Shown: positions 39,783 through 51,592, counted from the stretch's first letter. The stretch: DNA of 64,000 bases from Hippasteria phrygiana (GCA_037893225.1 JAZGUH010000280.1:62001-126000); one strand, 5' to 3'. The notes: generated by a model not told the origin, from the letters alone. Numbers and translations are program-made.

Positions 39783-42700
39783 GTAATATTATATAACATT
39801 TATATTAATGTAATGTTATAGAATTCTTAAGTGTGGAACAATATACACAAGCTGAGATACTGAAAGGTCAATTTAGAAGGAAAAAAAGAGTTTAAAAATC
39901 ACCATCGTGATAAACCTTTTCGACATACTCTTCATCAACATGATCAAAGGCTAGCATCATCATGATCATGGGAAACAGCATAGCCTACTGGCATTAGAAG
40001 AGCAAGCACATTACTAACGGACGTTTTTGGATTTGTATTTTTGCAACCATGACAACCAACATGTTACTAATGCGACCAATCACGTCCATTAGTAAAACCA
40101 CTGTATAAACGTTTAAATCTCTTGTCCAACGTACCTCTTTATTATGATTAGTTTTTGTGTCCTGAATGCAAATGCTCTGGAATTAGAACAGCTAGCCTAA
40201 TGTCATTAGGCTAGCTGTTCTAATTCCAGAGCATTTGCATTCAGGACACAAAAACCAATCATAATAAAGAGGTACGTTGGACAAGAGATTTAAACGTTTA
40301 TACAGTGGTTTTAGTAGTTTTAGAAGTTCTGACTCGCAAGTATTTTATTTTTTTGATGATTGGTTGACATTTTTGTATTTTTTTGTTTACCTCATTTTCC
40401 GCTGGTGAAAATTTAAAAAACAGGCGGCCCTAAAAAAGGAAGCGGGCGGGTACGTTCAACATATTTTTTTTACTTGGCCTGATGCATAGGACAATGGACA
40501 GGAATAGAATATATATACACAAAAATTAATTACAACAAAATATACAATTGTCGACACAGACATGGAGGCATATTCAGCTTGCTGAAGCTTGTATTGAGAT
40601 GCCTTGAAAATTGCTAAGCCTAACGTTAACTCTCTACGGTGTGTGGAAAATCGTATTAAAATTGGAGGATTCAGGACTGAACCCTGAAGGAATGATTAGA
40701 CCATAGAGCTCTATGATTAGACTAACAAAACAGAAAGACAAAATGGACAAACAGGTGTGCAAATAGTAAAAATACAATTTGAGACAAATAAATTGATTAC
40801 ATGGGCGTGACATTAAGCAAAATTATGTACATTAAAACCCTCCTATACTTATAACTATCACAGCCTATCAAAATCTCTAAACACCAACTCTGACAGTTTG
40901 TGTGTGTTTCAATCTGAAATTTGATAGGTTTTGATCTGTACAGCAGCTGGGTCGATTTTGGCCCTGAGAACAGGAGGGTTAAGTTGCAGGAATGTTTATT
41001 TTCTGGATTTCTTCCTCCATGATTTAAACTAGTAAAGTTTTCAGTTGAAGTTATGTGAACTCGAGCTTTCTATATGTTCTTATTCATCTCTGTGTAATTT
41101 TTTCTTTCATTTCACTTAAGCCTGGGCACAAGAAAAAGCCATTCATTGATCGTAAGAATGCTGTGAGTTTTCATCTAGTTCATCGCAGTCAGAGGGATCC
41201 ACTGCAAGCCGATGAAGATAGCTCCAAGTTTGTCCTTTTGCAACAAGAGAAAGCCAAAGAAAAGGTACAAACTGACAATGAAATGTCAAATTGGTTCCTT
41301 AATTTATGAATGGCAGGTGGCCACAATAAGGCCCCCCAAAAAACCCAAAAACTTGTGGTGCCTATAAATGGGAAAAATCGGGAGGGATGGTCGGTAGGTT
41401 TATTTTTTATTTTTAACCATCCATGAAAACATCAAAACAATACTGCATATCGTGTAACTTAGAAGTCGGGAGGCAAAAGTAACCTCATTTAAAAGTGAGA
41501 TGGTAATAAAACGTTTTCATTTTGTGCGGGAAAAGGTGAGATTTTGAAAATTCTTTTAAAAATAAAAATTCAAAAAAACAAAACGCGACCCGACTTTTGT
41601 GACTTTTAGGATCGGTCGCGGAGGGCAACACCCAAACTATTTTTGGCCTAAGCAGGTTGCGACAACTGACCACGTCCCTGAAAAAAACCTGTTGAATTTC
41701 ATGCAGTATTTTTGTAACAAACTTGAGACGAGCAAAAATATAGCGTAAAATTCTAAGGGTTGTGGCTTACTCGCAGACTGTGATAGGTCCATATTGCTCA
41801 AGTGGTGCTTGTTCGTATCGCATTCTGGGAAAACTTTGAACTGCTGTTTAGAACATAATTGATGGATTTGTAAAAAATAAGCAGAATATTTTTAACTTAT
41901 AATATTGTCAAACAAGGAGTGGGATTTAAACTTGAACCTGTGACCTACGGAATACCGTAGCTCAGTTGGTAGAGCACCGGTACCGTCGCGTCGGTACATT
42001 ATTCCAGAGGTTACAGATTCAAATCCTAATACTGCTAGTTTTCTTTGTTCACTTAGAAAAAGAATATTTTTAACCTGAGCAATTCTTTGTAATCAGGAAA
42101 AGCTTGAGTCACAGAAATCCGAAGAGAGAGAGCATGGAGTTTTCTACGACGATAATTATAACTACCTCCAGCATCTGAAGAAAGTTAACCCAGAATGCAT
42201 CTGGTCAGAGGCCACGCCCTCGTCGCATCAACAACAGAGGGTGCCCTTCAATGATGAAGACTCGTCACAGGTAGGACAGACCGGTCAGATTTAAATCTTT
42301 GAAAATCGGGGAATTGGTTCAATTTAGCTTGTGTATTTTGTCTTATTAGTTTTTCAGCTTTCTCATAAATTAGTGTTTCTGCTCGTTTGTTCAAAATTTA
42401 CATTTTGTTAACAAAAATAATGTTTTTTCAGAAATCCAAATAGGGAGATGCTTATAAATGGTTCTGAAATGATGATGGATTTATAAATATATAAATTGTT
42501 TTTTGTGTCTTTGTAATTTATCAAGACTTTAGGAAAAAATAATGACACCCCCCCCCCCCACATTCCTTATTGCTTTTTCTGAAGCTTCCTAAAAACATCA
42601 ACTTTAATTTGTGGTGTTTTTTTTGTTAGGTTTCAAGGCTTGGACTACCGGCTGACGTCTTTCCATCTGAGACGGAAGAAAAAGTCGGCCTTCTCAATAA

Positions 42701-45700
42701 AGCTGCCCCTGTCAGTGGTATGTATGAACTTCAACCTGGCTGTTAAATCCAAGGCCCATTCAGGGGCGATCTTTGAATTTTGTGGGGGTTGGGGGTCAGA
42801 CCTGACGTTTTTACCTGAAAAACCAAAACAAAAAGTCGCTGAGCCTTTTCTGAGGCTTTTATTGTAAAAGCAAAAAAAGGCAGCATCCTGCTTTGACGTT
42901 TGTACATTTTTTTGTTCGTAGGTCCACGGCTTGATCTCGATCCAGACATCGTTGCTGCACTAGATGAAGACTTTGATTTTGAGGACCCCGATAACGAACT
43001 TGATGATGATTTCGTGCTTATGGCGCAAGGAGGGGCGGAGGACAGTGAAAGGTAGGCTCAGAGAGGAAAATAATCATCATTGAATGCCATCCGTCGCCTG
43101 GTGAAGATTTATCCTGCGTTTAGATTTCGGCCCAGGAAAACCGTTAGGTGGTAGGGTTAGCAAACATACCATCTCTGTCAGTAGCCCTGTGTCAGTAGCT
43201 TGTGTCTTTTAGCCTTGTAATTGGTGACATACGTAAATTTCAAAAAAATAAAATCATGCTTGAATTTTAGTAAAACATAGTTTTATATGAACTAGCTATT
43301 AGTTGCATGTTCCTTAAAGTTTTTGGGGAATTTTTATTGTTTTTATAAAGATTATTTGAAGATAATGAAGATTACAACGATGCTGAAGACAGTGATGTAG
43401 ACTACTCTACAGATGAACTAGAAGGAAGTGAAGATGAAAGGGATAGCCTACATGATCTCAAGACATTCCGGTCGGAGGAAACCAAGTCTCATTTCACCAA
43501 CTACTCCTTGACGTCGTCGGTCATGAGGAGAAACGAAGGACTGGCGCTATTAGACGACAGGTTCGAAAAGGTAATTGGAATTAAACATTTTGAAAATATG
43601 TTTTCCGTCTCCTTTTTTGAGATTCAGCCGGAAAAATTAATTTGTTTTTTTTTAATTGGTATTGCTAATCTGGCACATTCAAATTTTGAAAGAGGTTAAA
43701 TCTGTTACTTGCCTTCGGTTGGCTTTTTGGCAGTCTTGTTGACTTGACTTGAAGCTTGCTGACTTGACTTGAATCGGACTTGAGTCGCAATTTTTTTGAC
43801 TTGAGACTTGACTTGACTTGGGAAAAAAAATGACTTGGGACTTGACTTGAAAGAACATGACTTGTGACTCGACTTGACTCGAATAAATTTGACTTGCTGA
43901 CATTAACACTTCTGTTAAAATAAACACAAACATACAGGTATCAGTTAAAAAACAAGCCTACATGTATAGCGCATATATAGCAAGCTGGGTGTCCAGTACG
44001 TATGCAGGGCCGCAGCGCTGGCCGAGCTGCATGGAGAATTGTCAAAATGGCACACCAGGTTGATTTTGTACAGTGCATGTGTGCTAGCCTATGCATTGTC
44101 ATTTTGTCATTGGAATTTATATTTACTAACAATTAACTCGAGACTTGGTACTTGACTTGAACAAAATTGACTTTGGACTTGACTTGACTTGACTTGGGAA
44201 AATTTGACTTGTGACTTCTTGACTTGAGAAAAAAATGACTTGGTTACAACACTGCTTTTTGGTGGACTGTCTCATTGGAATGCTCTTATGCTTACAAGTT
44301 TTTCAGGGTGATAACCCCCAGAAACATGAACATAGCAGCTTTAGGGAGCACTGCCAAACCCATGGTTGGGCCAGGCCATTAAAAAGTCTGGCCACACCCC
44401 GGCCTTCTGGCTTTTAGTCATGCAATTTTGAGCCACAAATCACCTAACAATAGAGCATCTACTAATCGATAAAGCCCAGCGTCTGCCAGGCTAGGCTGGG
44501 CTAGGCCGACTGTGGCCCCTCCCACACTAATCTGTAGTGATTACTTTTGTTGTCATTCCATTCATGGGCCAGAGATCAAGTCTGGGTGAACAATGGGAGC
44601 TGGCTGGACTCCAGCATTAGTGGCAGTTTATTGTCTACAATCAGGGAATTATAGAAGCCCAAAGGCCTGGGCGTTCCCGGGGCTTGGCCAGGCTTTTCAA
44701 CAGCCTTTCCCGACCATGGGTTAGGCAGTGCTCCCTTACACATACCATACTGCAAAAGTTCAAAAATGAGTGATCATAGCTGTACAAGAAAGTCTTGGAA
44801 TTGTACGATATTAGGAAACCATGCTTTTATTCCAGCTGCACCTAATTTTATGGAATGAACTACCACTTGACATCCGCAATTTGCACTCACAAAGTCAGTT
44901 CAAAAGTAAACTTAAAACCTTCCTTTGTAGGAAAGCATTTGTAATGCGTTTTTAATTTGAATTTACGCTAATTTTTGCTGATTGGTGGTAATGTTATTGT
45001 GTTCGTGTGTACTTTTATGTGTGAATCTTTCTTTTTATTTAGGAATTTTAATGGCTCTCGTTTCATTTGTAATCAGGAATTTTAATGCAATGCACCGTCG
45101 AACAGGCTGGTCCTGGAGAGAGCGCAATATATATTCAATAAATTATTATTATTATTATTATTATTATTATTTTCCTCAATTGCCGGATAGGGCGACACAT
45201 AATCCTGGAAAAGAGTGGGTTAGGGTGACCTGGTCGAATAGGGCGACAATTTGGTGTCGCCCTATTGTAAAGTCGCCCTTTTGGAGTGTTTTTTAGTAAG
45301 GCGCGTGGGGAAAGTGCTCTAAATGGGCGACACTCGTGTCGCCCCAATAAGGTTATTTCGGGAAGAGTCGCCCATTTGCCGCATCCAGGAGATTTCTAAT
45401 TTTCCTCAATTGCCGGATAGGGCGACACATAATCCTGGAAAAAAAGAGTGGGTTAGGGTGACCTGGTCGAATAGGGCGACAATTTGGTGTCGCCCTATTG
45501 TAAAAGTCGCCCCTTTGGAGTGCTTTTTAGTAAGGCGCGTTGGGAAAGTGCTCTAAAAGGGAGACACTCATGTCGCCCATTTAGAGTTTTTTTGGGAAGA
45601 GTCGCCCATTTGCCGCATTTGCCGAGATTTATAATTTTCCTCAATTGCCGGTTAGGGCGACATATAATCCTGGAAAAGAGTGGGTTAGGGTGACCTGGTC

Positions 45701-45882
45701 GAATAGGGCGACACATAACTGTCGCCCTATTGTGAAAGTCGCCCCTTTGGAGTGTTTTTTAGTAAGGCGCGTTGGGAAAGTGCTCTAAAAGGGCGACACT
45801 CGTGTCGCCCCAATAAGGTTATTTCGGGAAGAGTCGCCCATTTGCCGCATCCAGGAGATTTATAATTATTATTATTATTATG

Positions 45883-45917
<35 letters not shown>

Positions 45918-48900
45918 AATGGGACAAATCAAAAAGCCATGTTTACATTTAAAAAAGAAAAGAAAATAACTTGGTTTGAACGGTTTGATTGTAGTTTTAC
46001 GAGCAGTATGACGACATGGAGATCGGAGCGCTAGATCACGACGAGATTGACGGACATCGAGAGGTCAGCGCAGATAATGCCATCATGAAACAGGTTTTGG
46101 ATGAATACATCGCATCCCAGCAGAAAAAGTGAGTTCATTTTCCCCATTTTGTTTCAGTGGGCTGATTCAACACTAACCCTAACCACCAGTCTTAATCCAC
46201 AAGGTTTAGCAGGCCTTTTGCAGGATTGAGTGTGGAGCCCAGTTACTTTTACTTAATGTGAGGCTTGGTGTTCTTGGAAGTACAAAGAATGACCATTTAG
46301 TTACTACAAGTCATGGATTTGGGAAGATTCTGGATGGTGACATAAATGCCATTGATTTGGAAATCGAGTATCCAAACTTGCTTTCAAATTCAACAACAGG
46401 GTTTCAAACTTAAAACTCAATTTTGTTTCTTCGTAAGCATTGCATGACATAGTTAAATAGACGGTTTCTGAGAAACAAAAATAACAGTCATGAAAAGGAT
46501 TGTTTATCCACACTCCTGTGAGTAGTAGAATTAACATATTTGTTTTGCAATGAGTTACACAAAAAAACTTGTTTCTTTTATGTAGAAAAATTGAAATGTT
46601 TTACATTTTCAGCTACACAAACTGGTTAACCATATTGAAAGGTAAAACTGGGTAATTGTTGCTCTTGTGTTTTGAATGATTTGACTGTCCTTCAAATGAT
46701 TGTATTCCAAAAAGGACTGTTATTCAGTGTGATTGCACTGTTCATTTCAGCCGAACGAGAAACCACACGAGGAAACAGAAAAAGCAGACTTATGGTAGGC
46801 CGGCTGATTCTCAACTCAAAACGGTCCTCTGTTTATCCGTCAGCGAGATAGTCTCCCCAAAATGTTGCCCATCTGGGGTACGTCTGCGTACCTCCTAAAG
46901 CCTCTAGGTCAACCCTGACTCACTCTGACGATTGTGGCATTTCTCCTCAGTTCCCTTGGCGACATCAGAAATCAGGGTAAGATGGAAGGTGGCGACCATC
47001 TCCATGGCAACGACGACGACGATGATGATGAAGATGATCTCGTCAAACTGAGCGTGACGGAAACCAAGAAGGAGGAGAGATGGGATTGTGAGTCGATCCT
47101 GAGTACGTACTCCAACCTCTACAACCATCCAACCACCATCAAAGAACCCCCCAAGGTAAGTCGGCCATGACGGCACGGTTTGGAGCTTTGAAAACAGCTA
47201 TGGCTACATGTATGTCTGGAATCAGCGTCTAGAATCAGCTCTAGCTAGGTCTATGGCTTATGGCAGCAGCGGTCAGTTTAAATTTGTTTTCTTCTGAAAC
47301 TACAGCTACGGCTGTGATGTCATGAAAATCTAGTCAGTTCAAAAAAGCCGTCTTGATTTTTGATAGTGATTGATCAGCACGACAATTGGGAGTTAATACA
47401 GTAGATCTTCACTGTAATGAACACCGCTGTACCAAACATTTCAGGGGTGAGATTTGTCAGGATTTTTCCTGATTTCAGGATTTTTTGGTCGGGATTTCAG
47501 AATTTTTAAAGAATCCCTTTTGCGATATTGAATTTCTGAGGTGTTGTCCTGAAGGTGCTTTTATCTGTAAAAGTGGATATAGACCAATACAAATTTATAT
47601 TTTAAGGGGGTGCCTTTATACAAACTATATGTTGATCTGGGGTCCTCATGGATTTGTCGTGGCTATTTGGCTATGACATTTGGCTATAACAAACATCCTC
47701 TTTGGCTCCCAAATTGATGTATTCAATATATACCATTATTCACTATAACGAACACCGCTATACCGAACATTTGGCTATAACAAACATCCTCTTTGGCTCC
47801 TAAATTGAGGTATTCAATACATACCATTATTCACTATAACGAACACCGCTATACTGAACATTTGGCTATAACAAACATCCTCTTTGGCTCCCAAATTGAT
47901 GTATTCAATACATACCATTATTCACTAGAACGAACACCGCTATACCAAACATTTGGCTATAACGAACATCAGGGTTAATAAAAATCATGATTTTTTCTTT
48001 TAAATCAAAAAAATCAGATTTTTTGGATTTAAATCTGATTTTTTAAATTTAAATCGATTTTTTTTTTTACCATCGTACCATTGGCATAAAACATTTGTTT
48101 CAAATAAGTCAATTTAAATGACCATCATTGAAAGTCAAGTATAACCACACACAATTGTTCATGAAATCAGTGCTGAAATCCCTTTCATTTATCATATTCT
48201 TTTCTAGAATACAAAGTTTGTCTTAAAATCTCTGTTACAGCATCACCATCATACTGCACATTTCTAATCAAGTTGATAATAGGAACCCCCTCCTCTCTAC
48301 ACACAACCATGGTGGAATCAAACTATTTAATGCAGCCACCATATTTTTTTTCCGCAATGTCCTTATTTTGATCCTGTAAAAGTTTTTACGATTTTTGCGG
48401 TAGAAATATTGTCCTTCGGCGTCATTTTGCATGGGAAATATAATATTAAAATATAGACGATGAGGCAAAATTTACAATTTTGGAAAACGTAAATATTTAT
48501 TACATTTTTTAATTGCCATTTTTATACAACTCAGCAGAAAGTCCTTAATGCCTGAACTTGATAAAATTTGCCACTCGGGGGGTGGGGGGAAGTGGGAAAG
48601 GGGAAGGGTCGGGGCCGAGGGGTCGGGACGGGGGAGGGGGTCAGGTCAGGTCGGGGGTCAGGTCAGGTCGGGGGTCAGGTCAGGTCGGGGGTCAGGGGTC
48701 AGGTCAGGTCAGGTCGGGGGTCAGGTCAGGTCGGGGGTCAGGTCAGGTCGGGGGTCAGGTCAGGTCGGGGGGTATCAATTTATAGGTGCATTACAACATG
48801 CATGAGTTATTTAACTCTATATGTACATGTATGTAAGAGAGGAATACTGTATCATACATGCAGGTAGTACATTACACACACAATGTACTTCAGAATCATA

Positions 48901-50162
48901 TGTATTGTACACAAGATAAATGTAGTACACTGTTTTAGGAAACTGGCCTTATACATCCCTTTAGACTGAGTATAAGCGATTTAAAGTTAATGACAGTCAG
49001 GTTTTTATTAGTGATTTTTTTTTTTTTTCAGTGATTTAAATCATGATTTAAATCAATGATTTAAATCATGATTTAAATCAATGATTTAAATCGAGTGATT
49101 TAAATCAAACAACCCTGACGAACATCCTCTTTGGCTCCCAAATTGATGTATTCAATATATACCATTATTCACTATAACAAACGACCACCATAGTAAATAT
49201 TTTTTGTGGATCCCGTGATGTTCGTTGTAGTGGTGTTCTACTGTAAAGTGAACGTGCCTTTGTGAAAATAATAGTTTCCTGTGCAAAACCAGACAGGTCC
49301 CCCTTACTGCCGATTTTTTTGTAATTACCTAATTTGTCCAAATTTTTCTCAAAAATCTAATTCCCAAAGTTAAACTGAAATTGTTCAAGCATAAATTTTA
49401 GCCAAACCCCAAGTTTTATAAACTTGAATTTTAAGCAAGTTTGTTAAGCAAGTTTTAAGACTCTCAAAGTTCACTCCCTCAAAGCATATGACTATAATCA
49501 TAAGTCCAATGACTCCATTACGACAAGGTGTGAATTTTCTTTCTTTCTTTCCAGGACAAGTCAATCAAACTGTCTAAGAAGACCGGCATGCCCCTCGATG
49601 TTTTGCCGACACCGGGCCCGACCAAGAAACAACAGGAGAGGGAACTGCACGATGAGTACGTCTTGCCGTCCCTCGTTTCATCGAGACCCACAGACAGGAA
49701 AGAGACAACGGAAGAGAGACGATTGAGGAAACAAGCCGTCAAACAGGAAAGAAGGGTAAGGCAGGAGGCATGGAGAGTTGATATGTCTGTCTTCCTGTCT
49801 GTTTGCCTGTCTGTTTGTCTGAAGCATGGGCAGTTCTAAACTTAACAGTTGGGGGTTGGGGCTCAAATCATTTCCTAAAAGGTAACAAATTTTGAGAAGC
49901 CAATTTTCAAAAATGTTGTGACATGCTTGGACATAAATTATAGCTTAAGCAATTCTTAAAATCATTTTGGGAAAAAAGTAACAGATTGTTGTTTTGTGCA
50001 TTTTTTAGATGTCGTCTGTGATACATTTTTGTTTTTCTTTTCATGTAGGACCGACGACTTGAGAAGAAGGCTAACAAGCAAGCATTCAAGGACGAAGAGA
50101 AGAAGCAAGGCCAGGCTATGATTAACCTGAAACACAACATGCAGGGGATCAGAATAGTCTGA
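39780..50162 (+). CDS. LTV1: LTV1 ribosome biogenesis factor (40S export/maturation), complete
   Basis: LTV1 is a 40S ribosomal assembly factor that binds the head of the pre-40S particle and must be phosphorylated and released for maturation. Exons: 39780-39782 (ATG only), 41121-41264, 42097-42270, 42630-42717, 42922-43051, 43351-43570, 45995-46128, 46951-47155, 49555-49755, 50049-50162. Total 1413 nt, 470 aa (human 475); all phases close. Conserved blocks: HKKKPFIDRKNAVSFHLVHR, RDPLQADE, EHGVFYDDNYNYLQHLK, VGLLNKAAPVSGPRLDLDPD, DFDFEDPDNELDDDF, SSVMRRNEGLALLDDRFEKF, EQYDDMEIGALDHDEI, WDCESILSTYSNLYNHP, SKKTGMPLDVLP, RRLRKQAVKQERR and the basic tail DRRLEKKANKQAFK. The middle is acidic (poly-D/E runs), typical of LTV1. 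The start exon is an inference: exon 2 opens in frame one residue after the human Met, and the only well-placed ATG followed by a donor is at 39780. The C-terminal codons lie inside the first unit of a minisatellite. Confidence 0.94.
40094..40312. repeat. 219-bp near-perfect palindrome in LTV1 intron 1
   Basis: Centre at 40203 (CCTAATG-T-CATTAGG). Arms of 109 bp match base for base except one A/G difference I could find (GATTAGTTTTTG versus GATTGGTTTTTG). Outer ends AAAACCACTGTATAAACG / CGTTTATACAGTGGTTTT. Confidence 0.92.
41338..41650 (-). repeat. AGGCCAAA TIR element, inverted copy in LTV1 intron 2
   Basis: Reverse orientation relative to 2.96 kb: AGGCCCC ... ACAAAAGTCGGG complement ... 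TTTTTGGCCT. Same internal landmarks in reversed order. Confidence 0.7.
41925..42062 (+). repeat. SINE family 1 copy in LTV1 intron 2
   Basis: Plus-strand A box TAGCTCAGTTGGTAGAGC, degenerate B box and TTTTCTTTGTTCACTT tail, immediately preceded by a partial reverse-strand tRNA-like piece (TTTAAACTTGAACCTGTGACC). It ends about 35 bp before the exon 3 acceptor. Confidence 0.6.
43738..44245 (+). repeat. GACTTGACTTG tandem repeats in two blocks
   Basis: Pentanucleotide GACTT/CTTGA arrays at 43738-43900 and 44140-44245, split by about 240 bp of unrelated sequence. In LTV1 intron 6. Confidence 0.8.
44820..45172 (+). mobile_element. LINE 3' terminus ending in an (ATT)n tail
   Basis: Frame reads LWNELPLDIRNLHSQSQFKSKLKTF..RKAF then TAA at about 44954, the classic last residues of a CR1/L2-like ORF2. 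It is followed by a roughly 180-bp 3' UTR (GGCTGGTCCTGGAGAGAGCGC, TATATTCAATAAATT) and an (ATT)n tail. 5'-truncated, as usual for LINEs. In LTV1 intron 6. Confidence 0.75.
45173..45864 (+). repeat. Three tandem ~230-bp units rich in GGGCGAC hairpins
   Basis: Units start with CCTCAATTGCCGG at about 45174, 45402 and 45639. Each holds GTGGGTTAGGGTGACCTGGTCG, a TAGGGCGACA..TGTCGCCCTA hairpin and, in units 1 and 3, a GGGCGACACTCGTGTCGCCC-type palindrome. (ATT)n stretches flank the array on both sides (45143-45170 and 45865-45915). Confidence 0.9.
45865..45915 (+). repeat. ATT microsatellite
   Basis: (ATT)n with one ATG interruption, 80 bp before LTV1 exon 7. Confidence 0.9.
47970..49117 (+). mobile_element. 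hAT-like nonautonomous element, copy 2, with 8-bp target duplication
   Basis: Ends CAGGGTT ... AACCCTG, flanked by ACGAACAT at 47962-47969 and 49118-49125. CAGGG-type TIRs with an 8-bp duplication are the hAT hallmark. Subterminal ATTTAAATC palindromes are at both ends. It contains an expanded GGTCAGGTC minisatellite (48590-48770). Inserted into a pogo-like element in LTV1 intron 8. Confidence 0.85.
48590..48770 (+). repeat. GGTCAGGTC(GGG) minisatellite
   Basis: About ten units of 15-17 bp built on GGTCAGGTCAGGTCGGG. The 26.7-kb copy of the same element has only about one to two units (complement at 27283-27310), so the array expanded after transposition. Confidence 0.85.
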
Positions 50163-51000
50163 ACACAACATGCATGGGGATCAGAATAGTCTGAACACAA
50201 CATGCATGGGGATCAGAATAGTCTGAACACAACATGCAAGGGGGATAAGAATAGTCTGAACACAACATGCAAGGGGGATAAGAATAGTCTGAACACAACA
50301 TGCAAGGGGGATAAGAATAGTCTGAACACAACATGCAAGGGGGATAAGAATAGTCTGAACACAACATGCAGGGGGATCAGAATAGTCTGAACACAACATG
50401 CAGGGGATCAGAATAGTCTGAACACAACATGCAGGGATCAGAATAGTCTGAACACAACATGCAGGGGGATCAAAATAGTCTGAACACAACATGCAGGGGG
50501 ATCAGAATAGTCTGAACACAATGTGCAGGGGATCAGAATAGTTTGAACACAACATGCAGGGGATCAGAATAGTCTGAACACAACATGCAGGGTGATCAGA
50601 ATAGTCTGAACACAACGTGCAGGGGATCAGAATAGTATGAACACAACGTGCAGGGGATCAGAATAGTATGAACACAACGTGCAGGGGATCAGAATAGTAT
50701 GAACACAACGTGCAGGGGATCAGAATAGTATGAACACAACGTGCAGGGGATCAGAATAGTCTGAACACAACGTGCAGGGGATCAGAATAGTATGAACACA
50801 ACGTGCAGGGGATCAGAATAGTATGAACACAACGTGCAGGGGATCAGAATAGTCTGAACATAATATATAGGGGATCAAAATAGTCTGAACACAACAGGAA
50901 GAGGATCATTATATTCTAAACACAACATGCAGAGGATCAAAATAACCTGAATACAACAGGAAGGGGATCAGAATCATCTGAACACAACTTGCAAGGGATC
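50129..51000 (+). repeat. 31-33-bp minisatellite beginning in the LTV1 coding end
   Basis: About 27 units of AACACAACATGCAGGGGATC plus AGAATAGTCTG. The first unit is the last ten codons and stop of LTV1 (HNMQGIRIV-stop); all others are downstream. Sub-blocks share variants (AAGGGGGATAAG in the first units, CGTGCAGGGG with AGTATG in later ones), showing local unit amplification. The last units decay near 50880-51000. Confidence 0.95.
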
Positions 51001-51130
51001 AGAAAATATCACTCATGATGCGAACTGCATGTAACCTTTTTATGATCAGTAATGACCTAAACAAAATGTAAATATGTACGATACATCTTTAAAATGTCCA
51101 TTATGGTAAATTGTACGATTTGACTATTCA

Positions 51131-51136
51131 AAATAA
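51131..51136 (+). terminator. Candidate LTV1 polyadenylation signal AATAAA
   Basis: First AATAAA downstream of the LTV1 stop, just beyond the minisatellite (TCAAAATAAAACAAAA). If used, the whole repeat array would lie in the LTV1 3' UTR. Sequence-only suggestion. Confidence 0.35.
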
Positions 51137-51398
51137 AACAAAATTTTGACTTGGGTTGAAGAAAATTTGAGCCAAATGTATTTTGTCTGGATTGTTCTGT
51201 ATGTAACTAGCTCCATCATAATGTGAAATAAGTTCGAAAATTACATCTGTTTTTCAGTTGTAAACAGTGTATAAGTGAATATTTAATTAGCTTTCTATTC
51301 ATATACCTGGCTCAACCCATGCAGGTAATTTCATTGCAGCGTTTAAGCAGGGAGTTGTTTGAGTGAACTCTCAAAACTTTGTCCAAGATGAACCATTT

Positions 51399-51592
51399 TT
51401 GGAGCTGCTAAACACAAAAATATGTTTGCCATAAAAATTCTTCCTTGGCAAAAACGGAATCAACAACCGATTTTGCATGTGATGCATATGGATTGTGACC
51501 GGCATTCAGCTGTTATTTGCTTAGTGTGATAATCACCTGTTTTTACTAAGCTGCCAATTTTTGGGCTTAGCAGATCGAAGAAATTGGCCCCA
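51399..51592. repeat. GGGCCAATTTC family copy downstream of LTV1
   Basis: GGAGCTGCTAAACACAAAAATATG at the left and GGGCTTAGCAGATCGAAGAAATTGGCCCC at the right; interior ACCTGTTTTTACTAAGC as in other copies. Confidence 0.6.

Larger units (their letters stand above)
47397..49245 (+). mobile_element. pogo/Tigger-like TIR element with internal tandem units, split by a hAT insertion
   Basis: TA-CAGTAGATCTTCACTGTAATGAA at the left and its near-inverse CGTTGTAGTGGTGTTCTACTG-TA at the right, i.e. CAGTAG ends with TA target sites. Between 47690 and 47970 about three units of roughly 90 bp repeat (CGAACACCGCTATACCGAACATTTGGC ... ACATCCTCTTTGGCTCC). The array resumes after the hAT element at 49118. A related end is at 4131 (CAGTGGAACGCCGCTATGAC). 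Confidence 0.7.

Noticed and set aside
46751..46794. Possible 44-bp LTV1 exon between a good AG and GTAGGC
   Set aside because: Its length is not a multiple of three, and including it would shift the next exon out of the conserved WDCESILSTYSNLYNHP frame into a stop. Direct joining of 46128 to 46951 keeps frame.
48548..48867. Gly/Arg/Ser-rich frames open in all three frames
   Set aside because: Simple consequence of the GGTCAGGTC array.
49588..49839. Independent 83-residue gene
   Set aside because: It is LTV1 exon 9 read through its donor site into the intron.
50149..50492. Minus-strand frames with repeated LCSDYS units resembling a repeat protein
   Set aside because: They are the complement of the LTV1 minisatellite; no start context, splice structure or homology.
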